Origin: an uncultured Granulosicoccaceae bacterium
GTDB lineage: Bacteria; Pseudomonadota; Gammaproteobacteria; Granulosicoccales; Granulosicoccaceae
Length of the DNA stretch: 64,000 nt
Direction: 5' to 3'
Assembly (NCBI GenBank): GCA_938003855.1
Contig: CALKXD010000144.1
Coordinates: 18,560 to 82,559 of the forward strand
The translations under genes and the position numbers were made by a program. Shown piece after piece: positions 9,012-19,109 of the stretch (position 1 is its first letter; each line of letters starts with the position of its first letter). The notes under the pieces are model-generated. The model was not told the origin of the DNA and made no database searches. It saw only the letters and a list, made by a program, of their open reading frames with translations.

Positions 9012-12000
9012 TCACGGTTGCAATTCACGCCAGGTGAGCCGGCCGTCGGCAAAGCTTGTGGTCATCGATAACGAGCTTGCTGCCGGGTTGGATTCGTTCT
9101 GCGAAAGGATCACGTCCATACTGCCGCCGGAGACTATCGTCGGTGATGCAAAAGGGTTAACGGTATTGCGAATGCCACCAAGGCTCGGGTCGTTTTGTCT
9201 GCCGTCACCGTTGAGGTCGAGTATGCCCGGGTCAAGCATTGATCCGTTAGCAGCATCCAGTATCATCAGCCAGCCTTGCTGATCAGGGACACACTCATTG
9301 CCAACCGGGATATGTGTACTGAAAATTACTTTGCCATCACGAAGAAGCGGTGAGGCCAGTACTTGTTCCCCGGTACTCAAATTATAACTGAGGTCCATAT
9401 ACCAGCCCTGATGTCTGCTCCAGTCTATTTGATGTTTGCTTGTGGTGCGAATTTCCGTCCAGCTGTCGTCAACGCCATCGTTGTCGGTGTCGTAGCCGTA
9501 GCTCTGTTCCAGAGTGATTGCCTGCTGCAGCATATTGCCCTGCGAAATTTTGCTCAGCTGGCTGGTGTCGGTGCCAGGGCCTTTGTCCCATATTGCATAG
9601 AAGCGATGGGCTGTATCGGCGGGTATTTGATCCGACGGCTCCAGATATTTACCGGTGCCAAAATACAACATAACGCCGTTCCCGGTCGGATGCGTGCCAA
9701 CGCTCACGGCCGAGGTTATTGGCGCGGCATCGCCATTGCTGTCTACCGCGCGGTGCTTTACTTCGCCACGCGGCCACTGAGCGGCATCGGTAGCTGAGAC
9801 ATCAAAGTGATTAACACAGCCGTACAGATCACCGGCGTAAATTGAATCGACGATGTTATCACCGTCTATATCGATTGCGGTGGGCTCTGTCATGCTATTG
9901 GGCGTAGAAGAATGGCCCGTGCAATCGAGGGATGCGGAAAACAGTTTGCGGATCAGGCTACCGGTTTCTATATCTATAACTATCACTGATGCCCAGCCGC
10001 CACCACGCCGATAGCCAACATTGCGCGTACTGTTGTTGTAGCCATTGGCAATTATCGCGGCCCAGCGTCCGTTGTGCATGCGGGCGATAACGGGGTTTGA
10101 GTAGATGTAACCGATACCCCGGTCTTCGCGGTCGGTAAATTCCCACAATACTGTTGTGTCTGCGGTAGTTTCGTCGTTGGCAGCAGGTGTGGTCACATCC
10201 AGAGCGTAGAGTCCCTGACCACCGCGACCCATTGCACCGATCAGCACGGTTTTCCACGCCCCGTTGATAAATACATCTCCGGCCGTAGGGCTGGCATCAA
10301 CATAGTATTTGTGCGAATAGTTAGGGTCTGAAAGCTCTGGTAGTTCGGCAAAGACCGGAGACGGAACATAGGCGAACAGCTCCCGACCGGTGCCGGCTGT
10401 CCAGTAGGTGTTGTTCCAAGTGCCGGCGTCGAAAGCATGCAGCATGCCGTCATTAGCGCCAACGTAGACCACGCGCTGGCGATCACGATGGAGCTTGCTG
10501 AAGGTGGAGTAGGGGGCGGCATTCTCGGCAGCCCCGGTACCCCAGTTGTCGGGATAGTGGCTGCCGGGCGGACCGACCAGAAGCGGGTTTGAATGGACGA
10601 TATCACCGAGGGCGGCGGAACGTTTTCTAAAGCCGTCTATAGTGCCACCGCGCAGGTAGTTCAGCCGGTCAGAGCCACGGTTATCCTGCAGATCGGTAAT
10701 CGGGTTTCGATTTAACGCCTGTACCTGTGCCGCGCTAAGCTCTGTGCTGTCCGGACTTGCTTCGTTGGCGGGCCATTGAAATGGTACGCCAGTCCTGGAC
10801 TCCGGGTTATAGCTGATGATCTGCCGGGTGCCCGCTGTGATTTGCGCGCTCAGTGCTGCGCTGGCACTCCAGTCTTCAGAGCTGCTGATAACCCCGCTTT
10901 CACTGATAGCCTGTGAGACCAGATCTCCGGTCCATTTGCCGCTGGCAAAATCTGCGCGATAAATGCGGCTGTCTGTTTGCAGTGATCCTGAGCTGGTCGA
11001 CACCGCGGTGGCAGCGCCTGCTTCTTCACTGATGCGATTAAATACCGAGCGCATGGTCTGCGCCATCCGGGAAGGGTCAGTCACCGGAAAATAGTTGTCG
11101 GGGGTACCATCACCGTTGGCATCCCATTCTGCTGTTTGCGGAATGCCATCGTTATTCTCATCGTTAAAGCCGCCCCACTTGGCTGCGTACCAGAGCGGTG
11201 ATGGCAGTTGCTCCGCTGCCGGTGTTGAGCTTGGTGTAAACGTGAGCGTTGTTGCCAATGGCAAGGCAATGCCATCGTTCCATCCAGAGCCGGGAGTGGC
11301 TCCGGGGGGGACGTCGAGTTCAAAATCAACATCCTTGTTTTCATCGGTATCACTATCGCGCAATATTAAGTGCACGCCGTCGTTGGTGGATCCCGATACC
11401 GTAAAGCCCATGTGTTGAATGGCACAACCGGAGGCCGTCAAGCTCTCTGCATTGACTGTCACCGTGTTGCCGGACACACTGAAGCGGTACCTGGCCACGG
11501 CATCCATATCGTTGTCGGCACCCTGTTCCATATCCTCGAAAGACACACGGTAGCTGCCTGATGTGGCGTTTTTCTCTTCGACGGTAAACCCGACAATGGC
11601 GTTGGTGGGTTTATAGGTGGTGTTTCTTCCGCAGAAATTAACTGTTTTGGCAAATGGTGCGAAGCTGATTTTGCGATTGCCGACATCGACATCAATCGAC
11701 GGTAACGGGCTGCCCAGCGCCAGGGTGAAATTTCCGACGGTTTGCTTACCCGGTGCATTTGGATGGATATCATTCTGATGACCGTAGTAGGCAACGCTGG
11801 GTGCATAGTAGCTTCCCTGGCGGTGTGGTGCTTCCGGCGACTGGCCTCTGATGTTGCGAAAGGTGGTCACATACTTAGGCGACGGAGAGCCGTCGGCAAC
11901 ACCGGCCACTTCACCGATAAACTTCAAGCCGGGAAGTGCGGGTTCGTGACCGGCGATAAAATCAGCCAGCACGCCGACATGTAGTCCGGGCAGTGCTGTA

Positions 12001-13376
12001 CCGTTGAAGCTGGCAAAATCACTGCCTGGCAACTGGTCTCCATCGAACGATGGACTGGGGTCACTGATCACCAGTTGATAAGCGCCTGAACACTGTGCAT
12101 AGGGTTTGTCGGTAGAGTAGGGGTCGTCCCATGTGGCAGCACTTAAGCCGATTTGCTGATCCATGCCGCCATCGGTGAAAAAATCCGGTGTCGGCGTCTG
12201 GATTCCGGAGATATAGCGCATGCCCTCGTACATCATTTCGGCGACCGGGTTGCCCCAGGCGCGACACTCTCCGTTGACAAACGGCCGGTTGGTTATCCAC
12301 CCGCAATCCTGTTGCACGGTGTTACTGCGGTAGTCGTTCGGTATTCGCAGTGCGTCAAGCGCGGTCACGATACCGGGGTTGCGCGTAAACACGCCGGTAG
12401 CGGGGTCGACTTCGTTCTGACCGAAAGACACCATCGGCTGGCGCAGCACACCGCCCTGCAGGTTATTTTCATACGAGCCGGTCAGCAGACTGAAATACAT
12501 GGAGTCGTTTTCGCCGTACTCATGCAGCAGGCCAACCGGCTTGTAGCCACCCTCCGGATATTGCTGACAGGAGGCCTCTAGAAAACCGCTCTTGCAGACT
12601 TCGACATCAAGGATAATCTCGCGGCTGGCCCAGCCATCTCCCTGTGATCGCTCTTTGTCTACCCATTCCCATATATTGGCTGTGGTGTTTTCCCGGACTC
12701 GTAAGTACGGAACATCGTTTTTCCACACATTGCTGGTGGACAACAGATGTCTGGTTCCGGCGGTAGGTTGCGCCAGCGGTGAATAGTCCGATATCTGAAA
12801 GCCGTCGACGGCAACCGAGTTGTATTCTATCCCCCAGGTGTGATTCTCCCACGGCACAAAAGCCCGCCGCAATAGTGTTTGGCCGGGCGTGTCGACCAGA
12901 CGTTTACCACCATATAGAGCCCTTAACATGACGTCCATGCGTGTCATTGACAGAAAATTCAGAAAGTCGCCGCTCCAGGCATCGTGTGTGCATTTTTTGT
13001 TGTTGGCGTTACTGGTCGCCTCCAGGTGCCGGCCATTCAGGCTTTGATAGCAGAATCCTGAATCAAAATAACCGAAGTAGTCTATTTCGTCCGGTTTATA
13101 GCGAATATCCAGAACGCCATCAGAGTTAATGTCCTCGTAGGAAGGGTAGGCTTCGAAGAATAGCTTGTTGTCGCGCTCCATTATCAATTGCACGAGTGCT
13201 GTTTTACTGCCACTTATAAACAGCGGAGTTTCAGCCAGGTTGAGTTCTGCGCTCAGTAGAGTTTGCGGGCCTGAGGCGATACCGAGCAGCAAGGCAACCG
13301 CCACCGTGGTGTTGATTCGCCCACAGCGATTGTTCACTGGTGATCGACGTGATCGCGTCGAAAAGATGGCTTTCAC
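9012..13376 (-). CDS. pilY1: PilY1-type pilus tip/assembly protein
   Basis: A 1454-residue exported protein of the PilY1/PilC family, which promotes type IV pilus extension, adhesion and surface sensing. A Sec signal is visible (hydrophobic stretch VAVALLLGIASG, likely cut near residue 43). The C-terminal half forms the PilY1 beta-propeller, with YVGANDGMLHAFDAG near 975 and the calcium-loop-like DIDGDNIVD near 1165. EF-hand-like segments also occur near residue 83 (DINSDGVLD) and in the middle (DENNDG, DANGDG). No clear von Willebrand MIDAS motif was found. It is transcribed away from the minor pilin genes that normally precede it, and ends convergently with the dioxygenase gene. Confidence 0.93.
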   Translation of the reverse strand: MKAIFSTRSRRSPVNNRCGRINTTVAVALLLGIASGPQTLLSAELNLAETPLFISGSKTALVQLIMERDNKLFFEAYPSYEDINSDGVLDIRYKPDEIDYFGYFDSGFCYQSLNGRHLEATSNANNKKCTHDAWSGDFLNFLSMTRMDVMLRALYGGKRLVDTPGQTLLRRAFVPWENHTWGIEYNSVAVDGFQISDYSPLAQPTAGTRHLLSTSNVWKNDVPYLRVRENTTANIWEWVDKERSQGDGWASREIILDVEVCKSGFLEASCQQYPEGGYKPVGLLHEYGENDSMYFSLLTGSYENNLQGGVLRQPMVSFGQNEVDPATGVFTRNPGIVTALDALRIPNDYRSNTVQQDCGWITNRPFVNGECRAWGNPVAEMMYEGMRYISGIQTPTPDFFTDGGMDQQIGLSAATWDDPYSTDKPYAQCSGAYQLVISDPSPSFDGDQLPGSDFASFNGTALPGLHVGVLADFIAGHEPALPGLKFIGEVAGVADGSPSPKYVTTFRNIRGQSPEAPHRQGSYYAPSVAYYGHQNDIHPNAPGKQTVGNFTLALGSPLPSIDVDVGNRKISFAPFAKTVNFCGRNTTYKPTNAIVGFTVEEKNATSGSYRVSFEDMEQGADNDMDAVARYRFSVSGNTVTVNAESLTASGCAIQHMGFTVSGSTNDGVHLILRDSDTDENKDVDFELDVPPGATPGSGWNDGIALPLATTLTFTPSSTPAAEQLPSPLWYAAKWGGFNDENNDGIPQTAEWDANGDGTPDNYFPVTDPSRMAQTMRSVFNRISEEAGAATAVSTSSGSLQTDSRIYRADFASGKWTGDLVSQAISESGVISSSEDWSASAALSAQITAGTRQIISYNPESRTGVPFQWPANEASPDSTELSAAQVQALNRNPITDLQDNRGSDRLNYLRGGTIDGFRKRSAALGDIVHSNPLLVGPPGSHYPDNWGTGAAENAAPYSTFSKLHRDRQRVVYVGANDGMLHAFDAGTWNNTYWTAGTGRELFAYVPSPVFAELPELSDPNYSHKYYVDASPTAGDVFINGAWKTVLIGAMGRGGQGLYALDVTTPAANDETTADTTVLWEFTDREDRGIGYIYSNPVIARMHNGRWAAIIANGYNNSTRNVGYRRGGGWASVIVIDIETGSLIRKLFSASLDCTGHSSTPNSMTEPTAIDIDGDNIVDSIYAGDLYGCVNHFDVSATDAAQWPRGEVKHRAVDSNGDAAPITSAVSVGTHPTGNGVMLYFGTGKYLEPSDQIPADTAHRFYAIWDKGPGTDTSQLSKISQGNMLQQAITLEQSYGYDTDNDGVDDSWTEIRTTSKHQIDWSRHQGWYMDLSYNLSTGEQVLASPLLRDGKVIFSTHIPVGNECVPDQQGWLMILDAANGSMLDPGILDLNGDGRQNDPSLGGIRNTVNPFASPTIVSGGSMDVILSQNESNPAASSLSMTTSFADGRLTWRELQP

Positions 13377-13629
13377 TAAACTATAGGCGTCAATAATATT
13401 TCTACTGCCCCTGGCTTTGGTGATCCAGGTAACAACCTTTTGGTTACTGCGTCAATGGTTTTACGAACGATCCATGTAGTCCTTCAGATATGGTTTGCTC
13501 CGCCGTATGCTGTGGACAAGGATGTCGACTTAAGTTGCGGTTGTACACAGCACATGACAAGCCAGTGCAACCTATAGTTTCGCGATAGGCATCACGGAAC
13601 TGAAACCGAGCTAGTTTACGGGGAAATTC
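13377..13629. promoter_or_regulatory. Divergent pilY1/fimT intergenic region
   Basis: This 253-base gap must carry promoters for pilY1 (leftward) and the minor pilin operon (rightward). TATAGT near 13573 could be a -10 element for fimT, but no -35 sits at the right distance. No strong palindrome is visible. Confidence 0.35.
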
Positions 13630-14145
13630 ATGAAGTACCTGCCTCTGCCTTTGGAAGCACAGTTGAAAGGTTATAGTCTGCTGGAGCTGATGGTTGTTCT
13701 GGCAATTGTGTCGATTTTAGTTCTGATTGCAGGGCAGACTTTTCCTGTCTGGATGGGTAATGCACAAACCCGCGATGCGTCTGATAGTTTTCGTTCTTCG
13801 CTATCCTTTGCACGCAGTGAGTCGATTACTCATGGCGGAAATGTCCGGCTGTGCGGCAGTCGTGATGGTGTCAATTGTGCGGACTCATTAGACGATGGCT
13901 GGCTTGTCTACCATGACGCCGACGGAGATCTGTTGTTGTCTGCTTCTGATCGGGTGTTGCTGTGGCAGGAGCAGGATCATCGCGGTGTGGCTGTTGCTGC
14001 TGTCGATGCAGGTGGGACCACGGCTTCGGGCGTTGGATTCAATTATCGTGGCTATCCGACTGCGGGTTTAACGGTTAGTTTGGTACGCGGTGTAGTTAGT
14101 CGGCGATTCGTTTTACATGGCACTGGCCGAGTTGAACGATTGTGA
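13630..14145 (+). CDS. fimT: Type IV minor pilin FimT/FimU (GspH family)
   Basis: A minor pilin that helps prime assembly of type IV pili at the inner membrane. The class III prepilin signal is clear: KG followed by YSLLELMVVLAIVSILVLIA, with the conserved Glu at position 5 of the mature part. The cleaved bond is G-Y rather than the more common G-F. The remainder fits the GspH/FimT pseudopilin fold, and length (171) is normal. First gene of a tightly packed fimT-pilV-pilW-pilX set with pilE just behind; its stop overlaps the pilV GTG start by four bases. FimT members can also bind DNA during natural transformation, a family property not visible here. Confidence 0.9.
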   Translation: MKYLPLPLEAQLKGYSLLELMVVLAIVSILVLIAGQTFPVWMGNAQTRDASDSFRSSLSFARSESITHGGNVRLCGSRDGVNCADSLDDGWLVYHDADGDLLLSASDRVLLWQEQDHRGVAVAAVDAGGTTASGVGFNYRGYPTAGLTVSLVRGVVSRRFVLHGTGRVERL

Positions 14146-14612
14146 ATAAATATTGCTCTCTGCAACAACACCGACGGCCAATCAGGCCCGGCTGCCAGGC
14201 GGGGGTAGGCTTGATAGAAGTTATGATTGCGCTGTTTGTACTTGCCTTTGGTGCATTGGCTATCGCCAATCTGCAAACCAGTGCATTGGTCGCAACGCAC
14301 CATTCATCGTCGCACTTTGCGCTTAATTCCATTGGCAGTGAAATACTGGAGCATTTGAAGGCAGATGCAGCTGAAGCTGCTGCGGGTTCGTATAACACGG
14401 ACTATGCGCAATTGGCGGTCGATGCGTCAGCGCCACGGGCGGCGGAGATTAATCGATGGAAAAGCCGTGTCGCGTCTGCTTTGGGGGCTGGTGCCACCCG
14501 GATCAACTGTTCGGCGACAAATTGTGCGGTTTCTCTACGCTGGGACGAGCAAATAGGCAGTGGTTCGGGGCAGCAGTTCTATAACGTGAATGTCCCCCTG
14601 GGCGGAACCTGA
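14142..14612 (+). CDS. pilV: Type IV minor pilin PilV
   Basis: A 156-residue minor pilin. The prepilin site reads AG followed by VGLIEVMIALFVLAFGALAI, with a basic leader of about 20 residues and the conserved Glu5. The GTG start overlaps the fimT stop (GTGA), which fixes the start and suggests coupling. The C-terminal domain contains one close Cys pair (INCSATNC), a possible disulphide. In Pseudomonas, PilV, PilW, PilX and PilY1 form a priming complex in the periplasm. The assignment to PilV rests on sequence plus position in the conserved gene order. Confidence 0.88.
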   Translation: MNKYCSLQQHRRPIRPGCQAGVGLIEVMIALFVLAFGALAIANLQTSALVATHHSSSHFALNSIGSEILEHLKADAAEAAAGSYNTDYAQLAVDASAPRAAEINRWKSRVASALGAGATRINCSATNCAVSLRWDEQIGSGSGQQFYNVNVPLGGT

Positions 14613-14613
14613 T

Positions 14614-15387
14614 ATGGCACTGATACGCTGTCGCGGATTTAGTTTGATCGAGGTGATGATCAGTATATTGATCGGCAGTCTGGTGATGGCGGCAGCGACG
14701 GGTATGATTCGAACCAGCGCACTGACGCGTGGCATTGTCAGCAGCAACGCTGAGCTGCAGCAGGAGGCTTTCTTTGCCACCCATGCACTGCGCCAGCAAC
14801 TGGCGCAGATCGGCTACCGCAGCATCGACCGGGCGGGAATCGCCGGACGAACCCTGCCGATTGCAAGCCCCGAAAGGACCTTTCCCGCAGTAAGCGGAGT
14901 GTGGGAGGAGGGACAAACGCTTCGCGCAGCCGGTAACTCGCTATGGTATCGATTCGACGGCGCATCAGCGGCCGACGGTTCTGCCGACGGTAGTATTTAT
15001 GATTGCCTTGGAAACGCGTTGCCGTTTGGTGTTGCCTATGAAGTACAGCTGTCGCTGCAGGCGAATCAACTGGTCTGCACCGTGGGTGCGGACTCTCTGG
15101 CACTGGTGGGGTCTGCCAATGGAACGCAAGTAGAGCAACTGGAGTTTTCACTTGGCGTTGATACCGATGGCGACAACGGTATTGATCTCAACGTCGCCGC
15201 CTCTGCAGCGACCGCCGCCGAGTTGCGCGATGCCCGGCATATTATGGTTCGTATGCTGCTTGCATCACCGGACAATGTACTAAGCCACAATCAGACTTAT
15301 CGCTATCAGGGCGTTGATGTCACAGCCACTGACCGGCGAGTCAGAAACGAGGTAGTCGTGTCTGTCGGACTGAGGAACCAACCATGA
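14614..15387 (+). CDS. pilW: Type IV minor pilin PilW
   Basis: A 257-residue minor pilin with prepilin motif RG followed by FSLIEVMISILIGSLVM. The start at ATG 14614 was chosen over an upstream frame start at 14590 because it follows the pilV stop by one base, has GGCGGA seven bases before it, and gives a normal short basic leader (MALIRCRG). The large C-terminal domain and position after pilV fit PilW. DTDGDNGIDLN near 187 resembles a calcium-binding loop. Its end overlaps the pilX start by four bases (ATGA). Confidence 0.88.
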   Translation: MALIRCRGFSLIEVMISILIGSLVMAAATGMIRTSALTRGIVSSNAELQQEAFFATHALRQQLAQIGYRSIDRAGIAGRTLPIASPERTFPAVSGVWEEGQTLRAAGNSLWYRFDGASAADGSADGSIYDCLGNALPFGVAYEVQLSLQANQLVCTVGADSLALVGSANGTQVEQLEFSLGVDTDGDNGIDLNVAASAATAAELRDARHIMVRMLLASPDNVLSHNQTYRYQGVDVTATDRRVRNEVVVSVGLRNQP

Positions 15388-15950
15388 CTCAATTGAACAG
15401 CGCGGCAGGCATGAAGGCGCAGCGTGGCTACACACTGGTATCGGTGCTGGTGATCGTGTTGATCGTGGGGATAATGGCCACCGGTAGTATGGAGCTTGGG
15501 CACCTGTCCGAGAAAGTGGCTGGTGATGCGATCCAGCGTGATCGTGCATTTCAGGCGGCGGACGGCGGTGTGACTCTGGCGCAATTGGATATTCCGTTAA
15601 TGCTGCGCCGGCGCCTGGTGGCAGATAGCCGGGCCAGTGAAGGGGTGTTCAGCTTTAACTCACAGGGACAAAAGTGGTGGCGATCTGACACCTATACCGG
15701 TGAGCATTACGCGGACGGCAATGCGGTGCTGGGCGTGGTGATGCCACCTAGATATATCTATGAAGAACTGGGTCGCTACATCACCGACGGCGGTACCGGG
15801 GTTACCGGTCTGGATATCGGCAGTGCCGCCTACGGGCGTCGAAGCCGTGGTGGCCGTGATGTGGTGCTGTATCGGATCGAGTCACATGGCCGCGGTAGTT
15901 TTAACGAGGTCCAGAGTGTTGTCGAGGCCGTGGTGGCTTACTCCTACTAG
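15384..15950 (+). CDS. pilX: Type IV minor pilin PilX-like
   Basis: A 188-residue protein with a PilX-type N-terminus: QRG followed by YTLVSVLVIVLIVGIMATG. As in other PilX proteins, the Glu at mature position 5 is missing (here Val), which marks a tip-type pseudopilin. FQAADGGV is a conserved PilX segment (FxAAExG type). The ATG overlaps the pilW stop. It probably belongs to the complex that carries PilY1 to the pilus tip, although pilY1 itself is on the other strand here. Confidence 0.85.
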   Translation: MTQLNSAAGMKAQRGYTLVSVLVIVLIVGIMATGSMELGHLSEKVAGDAIQRDRAFQAADGGVTLAQLDIPLMLRRRLVADSRASEGVFSFNSQGQKWWRSDTYTGEHYADGNAVLGVVMPPRYIYEELGRYITDGGTGVTGLDIGSAAYGRRSRGGRDVVLYRIESHGRGSFNEVQSVVEAVVAYSY

Positions 15951-15978
15951 TGGGTATCAAAGCAGGTGATCGGTAGTT

Positions 15979-16392
15979 ATGGTTAGTCCCCGAGTTTCAC
16001 AACCACTACGCAGTAGCGGCTTTAGTCTGGTTGAGCTGATGATAGTAATAGCCATTGTCGGAATATTGAGCCAACTGGTGATACCGGGATATTTGCAGCA
16101 GTTGAGTAAGGTCCGCCGCGCCGATGCGCATCACCTGCTTCTGTCCAACGCGCAGATATTGCAGCGATGTCTGACGCTGGCGGGCACTTACAATGGTGGC
16201 TGTGGCGTGGTTACCGCATCGCGGGATGGCTATTACGCATTGACCACATCGCTGACCGAGCGAAGCTATACGCTGACCGCTACTCCGGTGGCGAACGAGG
16301 CGCAGGCCAGCGACGATGCGTGTAAATCTCTTACTCTGACTAACGTCGGTCACAAAGGGGCCACCGGGTCTGATCCCGATGCATGCTGGTAA
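15979..16392 (+). CDS. pilE: Type IV minor pilin PilE
   Basis: A 137-residue pilin-like protein with motif SSG followed by FSLVELMIVIAIVGILSQLV and Glu5 present. Three later cysteines before the terminal DACW could form a pilin disulphide loop. It is too short and too late in the operon to be the obvious major pilin; its position after pilX matches PilE of Pseudomonas. It lies 28 bases after pilX. A small hairpin (CGGGC-ATC-GCCCG) sits near 16412 beyond its stop, without a U-run. Confidence 0.86.
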   Translation: MVSPRVSQPLRSSGFSLVELMIVIAIVGILSQLVIPGYLQQLSKVRRADAHHLLLSNAQILQRCLTLAGTYNGGCGVVTASRDGYYALTTSLTERSYTLTATPVANEAQASDDACKSLTLTNVGHKGATGSDPDACW

Positions 16393-16505
16393 CGTGGTGG
16401 ATAGCACTGGCGGGCATCGCCCGGGTAAAATAACCGCAAGTCATGGCGGGTTGTTCTGCACGCATTGCGCTTTGAGATTACACTTGCGGGTATTTGGATA
16501 CATGC

Positions 16506-17306
16506 ATGACCATAACGTTATTGGGTATTCCGCAGGACAATAACTCAAGTTACCTGGCCGGGCCGGCACTTGCCCCGGATCGCATTCGCGAGGCAATCTA
16601 CTGCGACAGTGCAAACCTGTTTACTGAGTCCGGTCACGATCTGGGAGACGCATCACTGTGGTCTGATGCCGCTAACGTTGCACTGGAGGGTTTAGCCGGG
16701 CAGGCCGCTTTTGATCAGATCAGGACAACGGTTTCAGGCCTGCTTGCTGCGGGCAACCGGGTTGTCAGTCTGGGGGGGGACCACTCAGTGACTTATCCGG
16801 TTGTATCGGCCTATGCGGAGCATTTTGGCGGCATCAGTCTCTTGCACATTGATGCACACCCCGATCTCTATGAATCAATGCAGGGTAATCCGTTTAGCCA
16901 TGCGTCGCCATTTGCGCGGCTGATGGAGACCGGCCGTATTACCCGCCTGGTACAGGTAGGTATTCGCACACTGAACCTACACCAGCGTGAGCAGGCGGCC
17001 CGCTATGGCGTAGAGATCCATGAAATGCGAGACCTCAGCGGCGTAGACGCTATTGCGTTTGACGGGCCGGTCTATTTGTCGTTTGATCTAGATGCGCTTG
17101 ATCCGGCGTTTGCTCCGGGGGTTTCTCATTTTGAGCCGGGCGGCTTAACCACCCGGCAGGCGATCAATCTGATCCAGTCATTCAAAGGTCAGTTGGTCGG
17201 CGCCGATCTGGTCGAGCTGAATCCGCTGCGTGACAGTAACGGCATGAGTGCTATGGTGGCGGCGAAACTGACAAAAGAGCTTATCGGGCGACTGCTTGAC
17301 AGCTGA
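16506..17306 (+). CDS. Arginase/agmatinase-family ureohydrolase
   Basis: A manganese hydrolase that removes urea (or a related amide) from a guanidino compound. All metal-binding motifs are present: GGDHS (His93), DAHPD (Asp116, His118, Asp120) and SFDLDALDP (Asp194, Asp196), followed by APGVSHFEPGGL. Length (266) is slightly short for agmatinase. DAHPDLYESMQGNPFSHASP differs from classical arginase and agmatinase substrate loops, so arginine, agmatine, guanidinobutyrate or another substrate remain possible. ATG 16506 was preferred to TTG 16494. The gene stands alone; a seven-base-pair stem-loop follows its stop. Confidence 0.86.
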   Translation: MTITLLGIPQDNNSSYLAGPALAPDRIREAIYCDSANLFTESGHDLGDASLWSDAANVALEGLAGQAAFDQIRTTVSGLLAAGNRVVSLGGDHSVTYPVVSAYAEHFGGISLLHIDAHPDLYESMQGNPFSHASPFARLMETGRITRLVQVGIRTLNLHQREQAARYGVEIHEMRDLSGVDAIAFDGPVYLSFDLDALDPAFAPGVSHFEPGGLTTRQAINLIQSFKGQLVGADLVELNPLRDSNGMSAMVAAKLTKELIGRLLDS

Positions 17307-17308
17307 TT

Positions 17309-17327
17309 GTGTGTTGTTTAAACACAC
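17309..17327. other. Stem-loop after ureohydrolase
   Basis: GTGTGTT and AACACAC pair perfectly around GTTTA, two bases after the ureohydrolase stop. No U-run follows, so it may be a 3'-end stabiliser or weak terminator. Confidence 0.4.
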
Positions 17328-17516
17328 GCGCTGGCATCTGCTGGCAGGGTTCAGGTAACACTGCATGTCGTATTCTATGCAGAATTGCTTCAACGAAGAC
17401 GGTCTGTGTGCAACGCCACCGTGTATTTTGCAAAGATTTGATCCTCTGCGCTTTCTTCAAAAACAACTAGTCTGTAGACTGCGCCTCCCTGTGCTCCCTT
17501 CCATCCGGACCCCTCT

Positions 17517-19109
17517 TTGATATCCACTGCAAACATCACCATGCAATTTGGCGCTGAGCCATTGTTTGAAAATATTTCCGCTAAGTTTGATAACGGCAAC
17601 CGCTACGGTTTGATCGGTGCGAATGGCTGTGGGAAGTCGACGCTGATGAAAATCATGAGCGGTGAGCTTGCGCCAAGCTCGGGTAATGTGTCGATTACAC
17701 CGGGCGAAAAGATGGGGACTCTGAGCCAGGATCAGTTCGCTTTCGAAGCGTATAGCGTTATTGATACGGTGATCATGGGCGATAAAGCGCTGTGGGCGGT
17801 CAAGTGCGAGCGCGAGCGTATCTACGGGTTGCCCGAGATGTCTGACGCCGATGGCATTAAGGTGGGAAACCTGGAGGCTGAGTTCGCCGAAATGGATGGC
17901 TATACGGCAGAGAGTCGTGCGGGGGATATCCTGCTGGACGCCGGTATTGAGGAGGCATTGCATTTTAGTCTGATGAGTGAGGTGGCCCCCGGGCGTAAGC
18001 TGCGGGTGTTGCTTGCGCAGGCGTTGTTCGCTAACCCCGATATTCTGTTGCTTGATGAGCCAACCAATAACCTTGATATTGACACCATTGGCTGGTTGCA
18101 CACCGAGCTCAACAAGCGAACCTGCACCATGGTGATCATTTCCCACGACCGGCACTTTTTAAATTCGGTCTGCACCCATATGGCTGATATTGATTACGGT
18201 GAGCTACGGATCTACCCCGGCAACTATGAGTTTTTTCTTGCTCAGTCAAGCCTGATACGCGAGCAGCTGCTATCGGGCAACAGCAAAAAGGCGGCGGAAA
18301 TCGAAGAGCTGCAGGACTTCGTCAACCGCTTCGGGGCAAATGCTTCTAAAGCAAAACAGGCCAGTTCACGCGCTAAAAAGATGGATAAAATCAAGCTCGA
18401 TGATGTTAAGTCGTCGAGCCGCAGGACACCCTCACTGCGTTTTACCCAGCACCGCAAATTACACCGCAATGCTCTGGTGCTGGAAGAACTATCCCATGGC
18501 TATAACGACGATACTCTGTTTACCAGTGATGATGTGATTCTCGAGGCGGGAACCCGTTGGGCGGTGCTCGGGGAAAACGGTGTCGGTAAAACCACTTTCC
18601 TTCGCTGCATTCTCGATCAGATCACTCCGAGCGCAGGGCAATTCAAGTGGTCGGAAAACGCTGTGGTTGGCTATTGCCCGCAAGACAACACACAGGACTT
18701 CGATACCGACCTTACGCTGTTTGACTGGCTGGGGCAGTGGCGCCCGCCCAAGTATGATGACCTGATGGTGCGTGGGTTGCTCGGGCGGTTGTTATTTACC
18801 GAAGACGATTTCCTGAAAAAAGCCAGAGTTTGTTCGGGGGGTGAGAAAAACCGCCTGTTGTTTGGCAAGCTGATGATGCAGGATTCCAATGTATTGATTC
18901 TGGATGAGCCGACCAATCACATGGATATGGAAGCCATTCAGGCGCTGAACAATGCGCTGTTAGAGTACGAAGGTACACTGATTTTTGTCAGCCACGATCG
19001 TGAGTTTGTCTCGACGCTGGCCAACCGTATACTGGAAATAAAAGACAACCGGATGACAGCTTTCGAAGGGACTTACGACGAATTCCGACAGAGCAAGGGG
19101 CTGGTATGA
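17517..19109 (+). CDS. ybiT: ABC-F ATPase, YbiT type
   Basis: A soluble tandem-ATPase protein of the ABC-F family, whose members bind the ribosomal E site and act on translation. It aligns from end to end with E. coli YbiT from memory of that sequence: shared blocks include [29 protein letters not shown] and SHDRHFLN. Two Walker A motifs (34-42 and near 354) flank a basic linker (about 260-310, [14 protein letters not shown]). The second domain has NHMDME where NHLDME is usual. The start is TTG at 17517, fixed by alignment to the family N-terminus. The stop overlaps the next gene by four bases. Confidence 0.92.
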   Translation: MISTANITMQFGAEPLFENISAKFDNGNRYGLIGANGCGKSTLMKIMSGELAPSSGNVSITPGEKMGTLSQDQFAFEAYSVIDTVIMGDKALWAVKCERERIYGLPEMSDADGIKVGNLEAEFAEMDGYTAESRAGDILLDAGIEEALHFSLMSEVAPGRKLRVLLAQALFANPDILLLDEPTNNLDIDTIGWLHTELNKRTCTMVIISHDRHFLNSVCTHMADIDYGELRIYPGNYEFFLAQSSLIREQLLSGNSKKAAEIEELQDFVNRFGANASKAKQASSRAKKMDKIKLDDVKSSSRRTPSLRFTQHRKLHRNALVLEELSHGYNDDTLFTSDDVILEAGTRWAVLGENGVGKTTFLRCILDQITPSAGQFKWSENAVVGYCPQDNTQDFDTDLTLFDWLGQWRPPKYDDLMVRGLLGRLLFTEDDFLKKARVCSGGEKNRLLFGKLMMQDSNVLILDEPTNHMDMEAIQALNNALLEYEGTLIFVSHDREFVSTLANRILEIKDNRMTAFEGTYDEFRQSKGLV

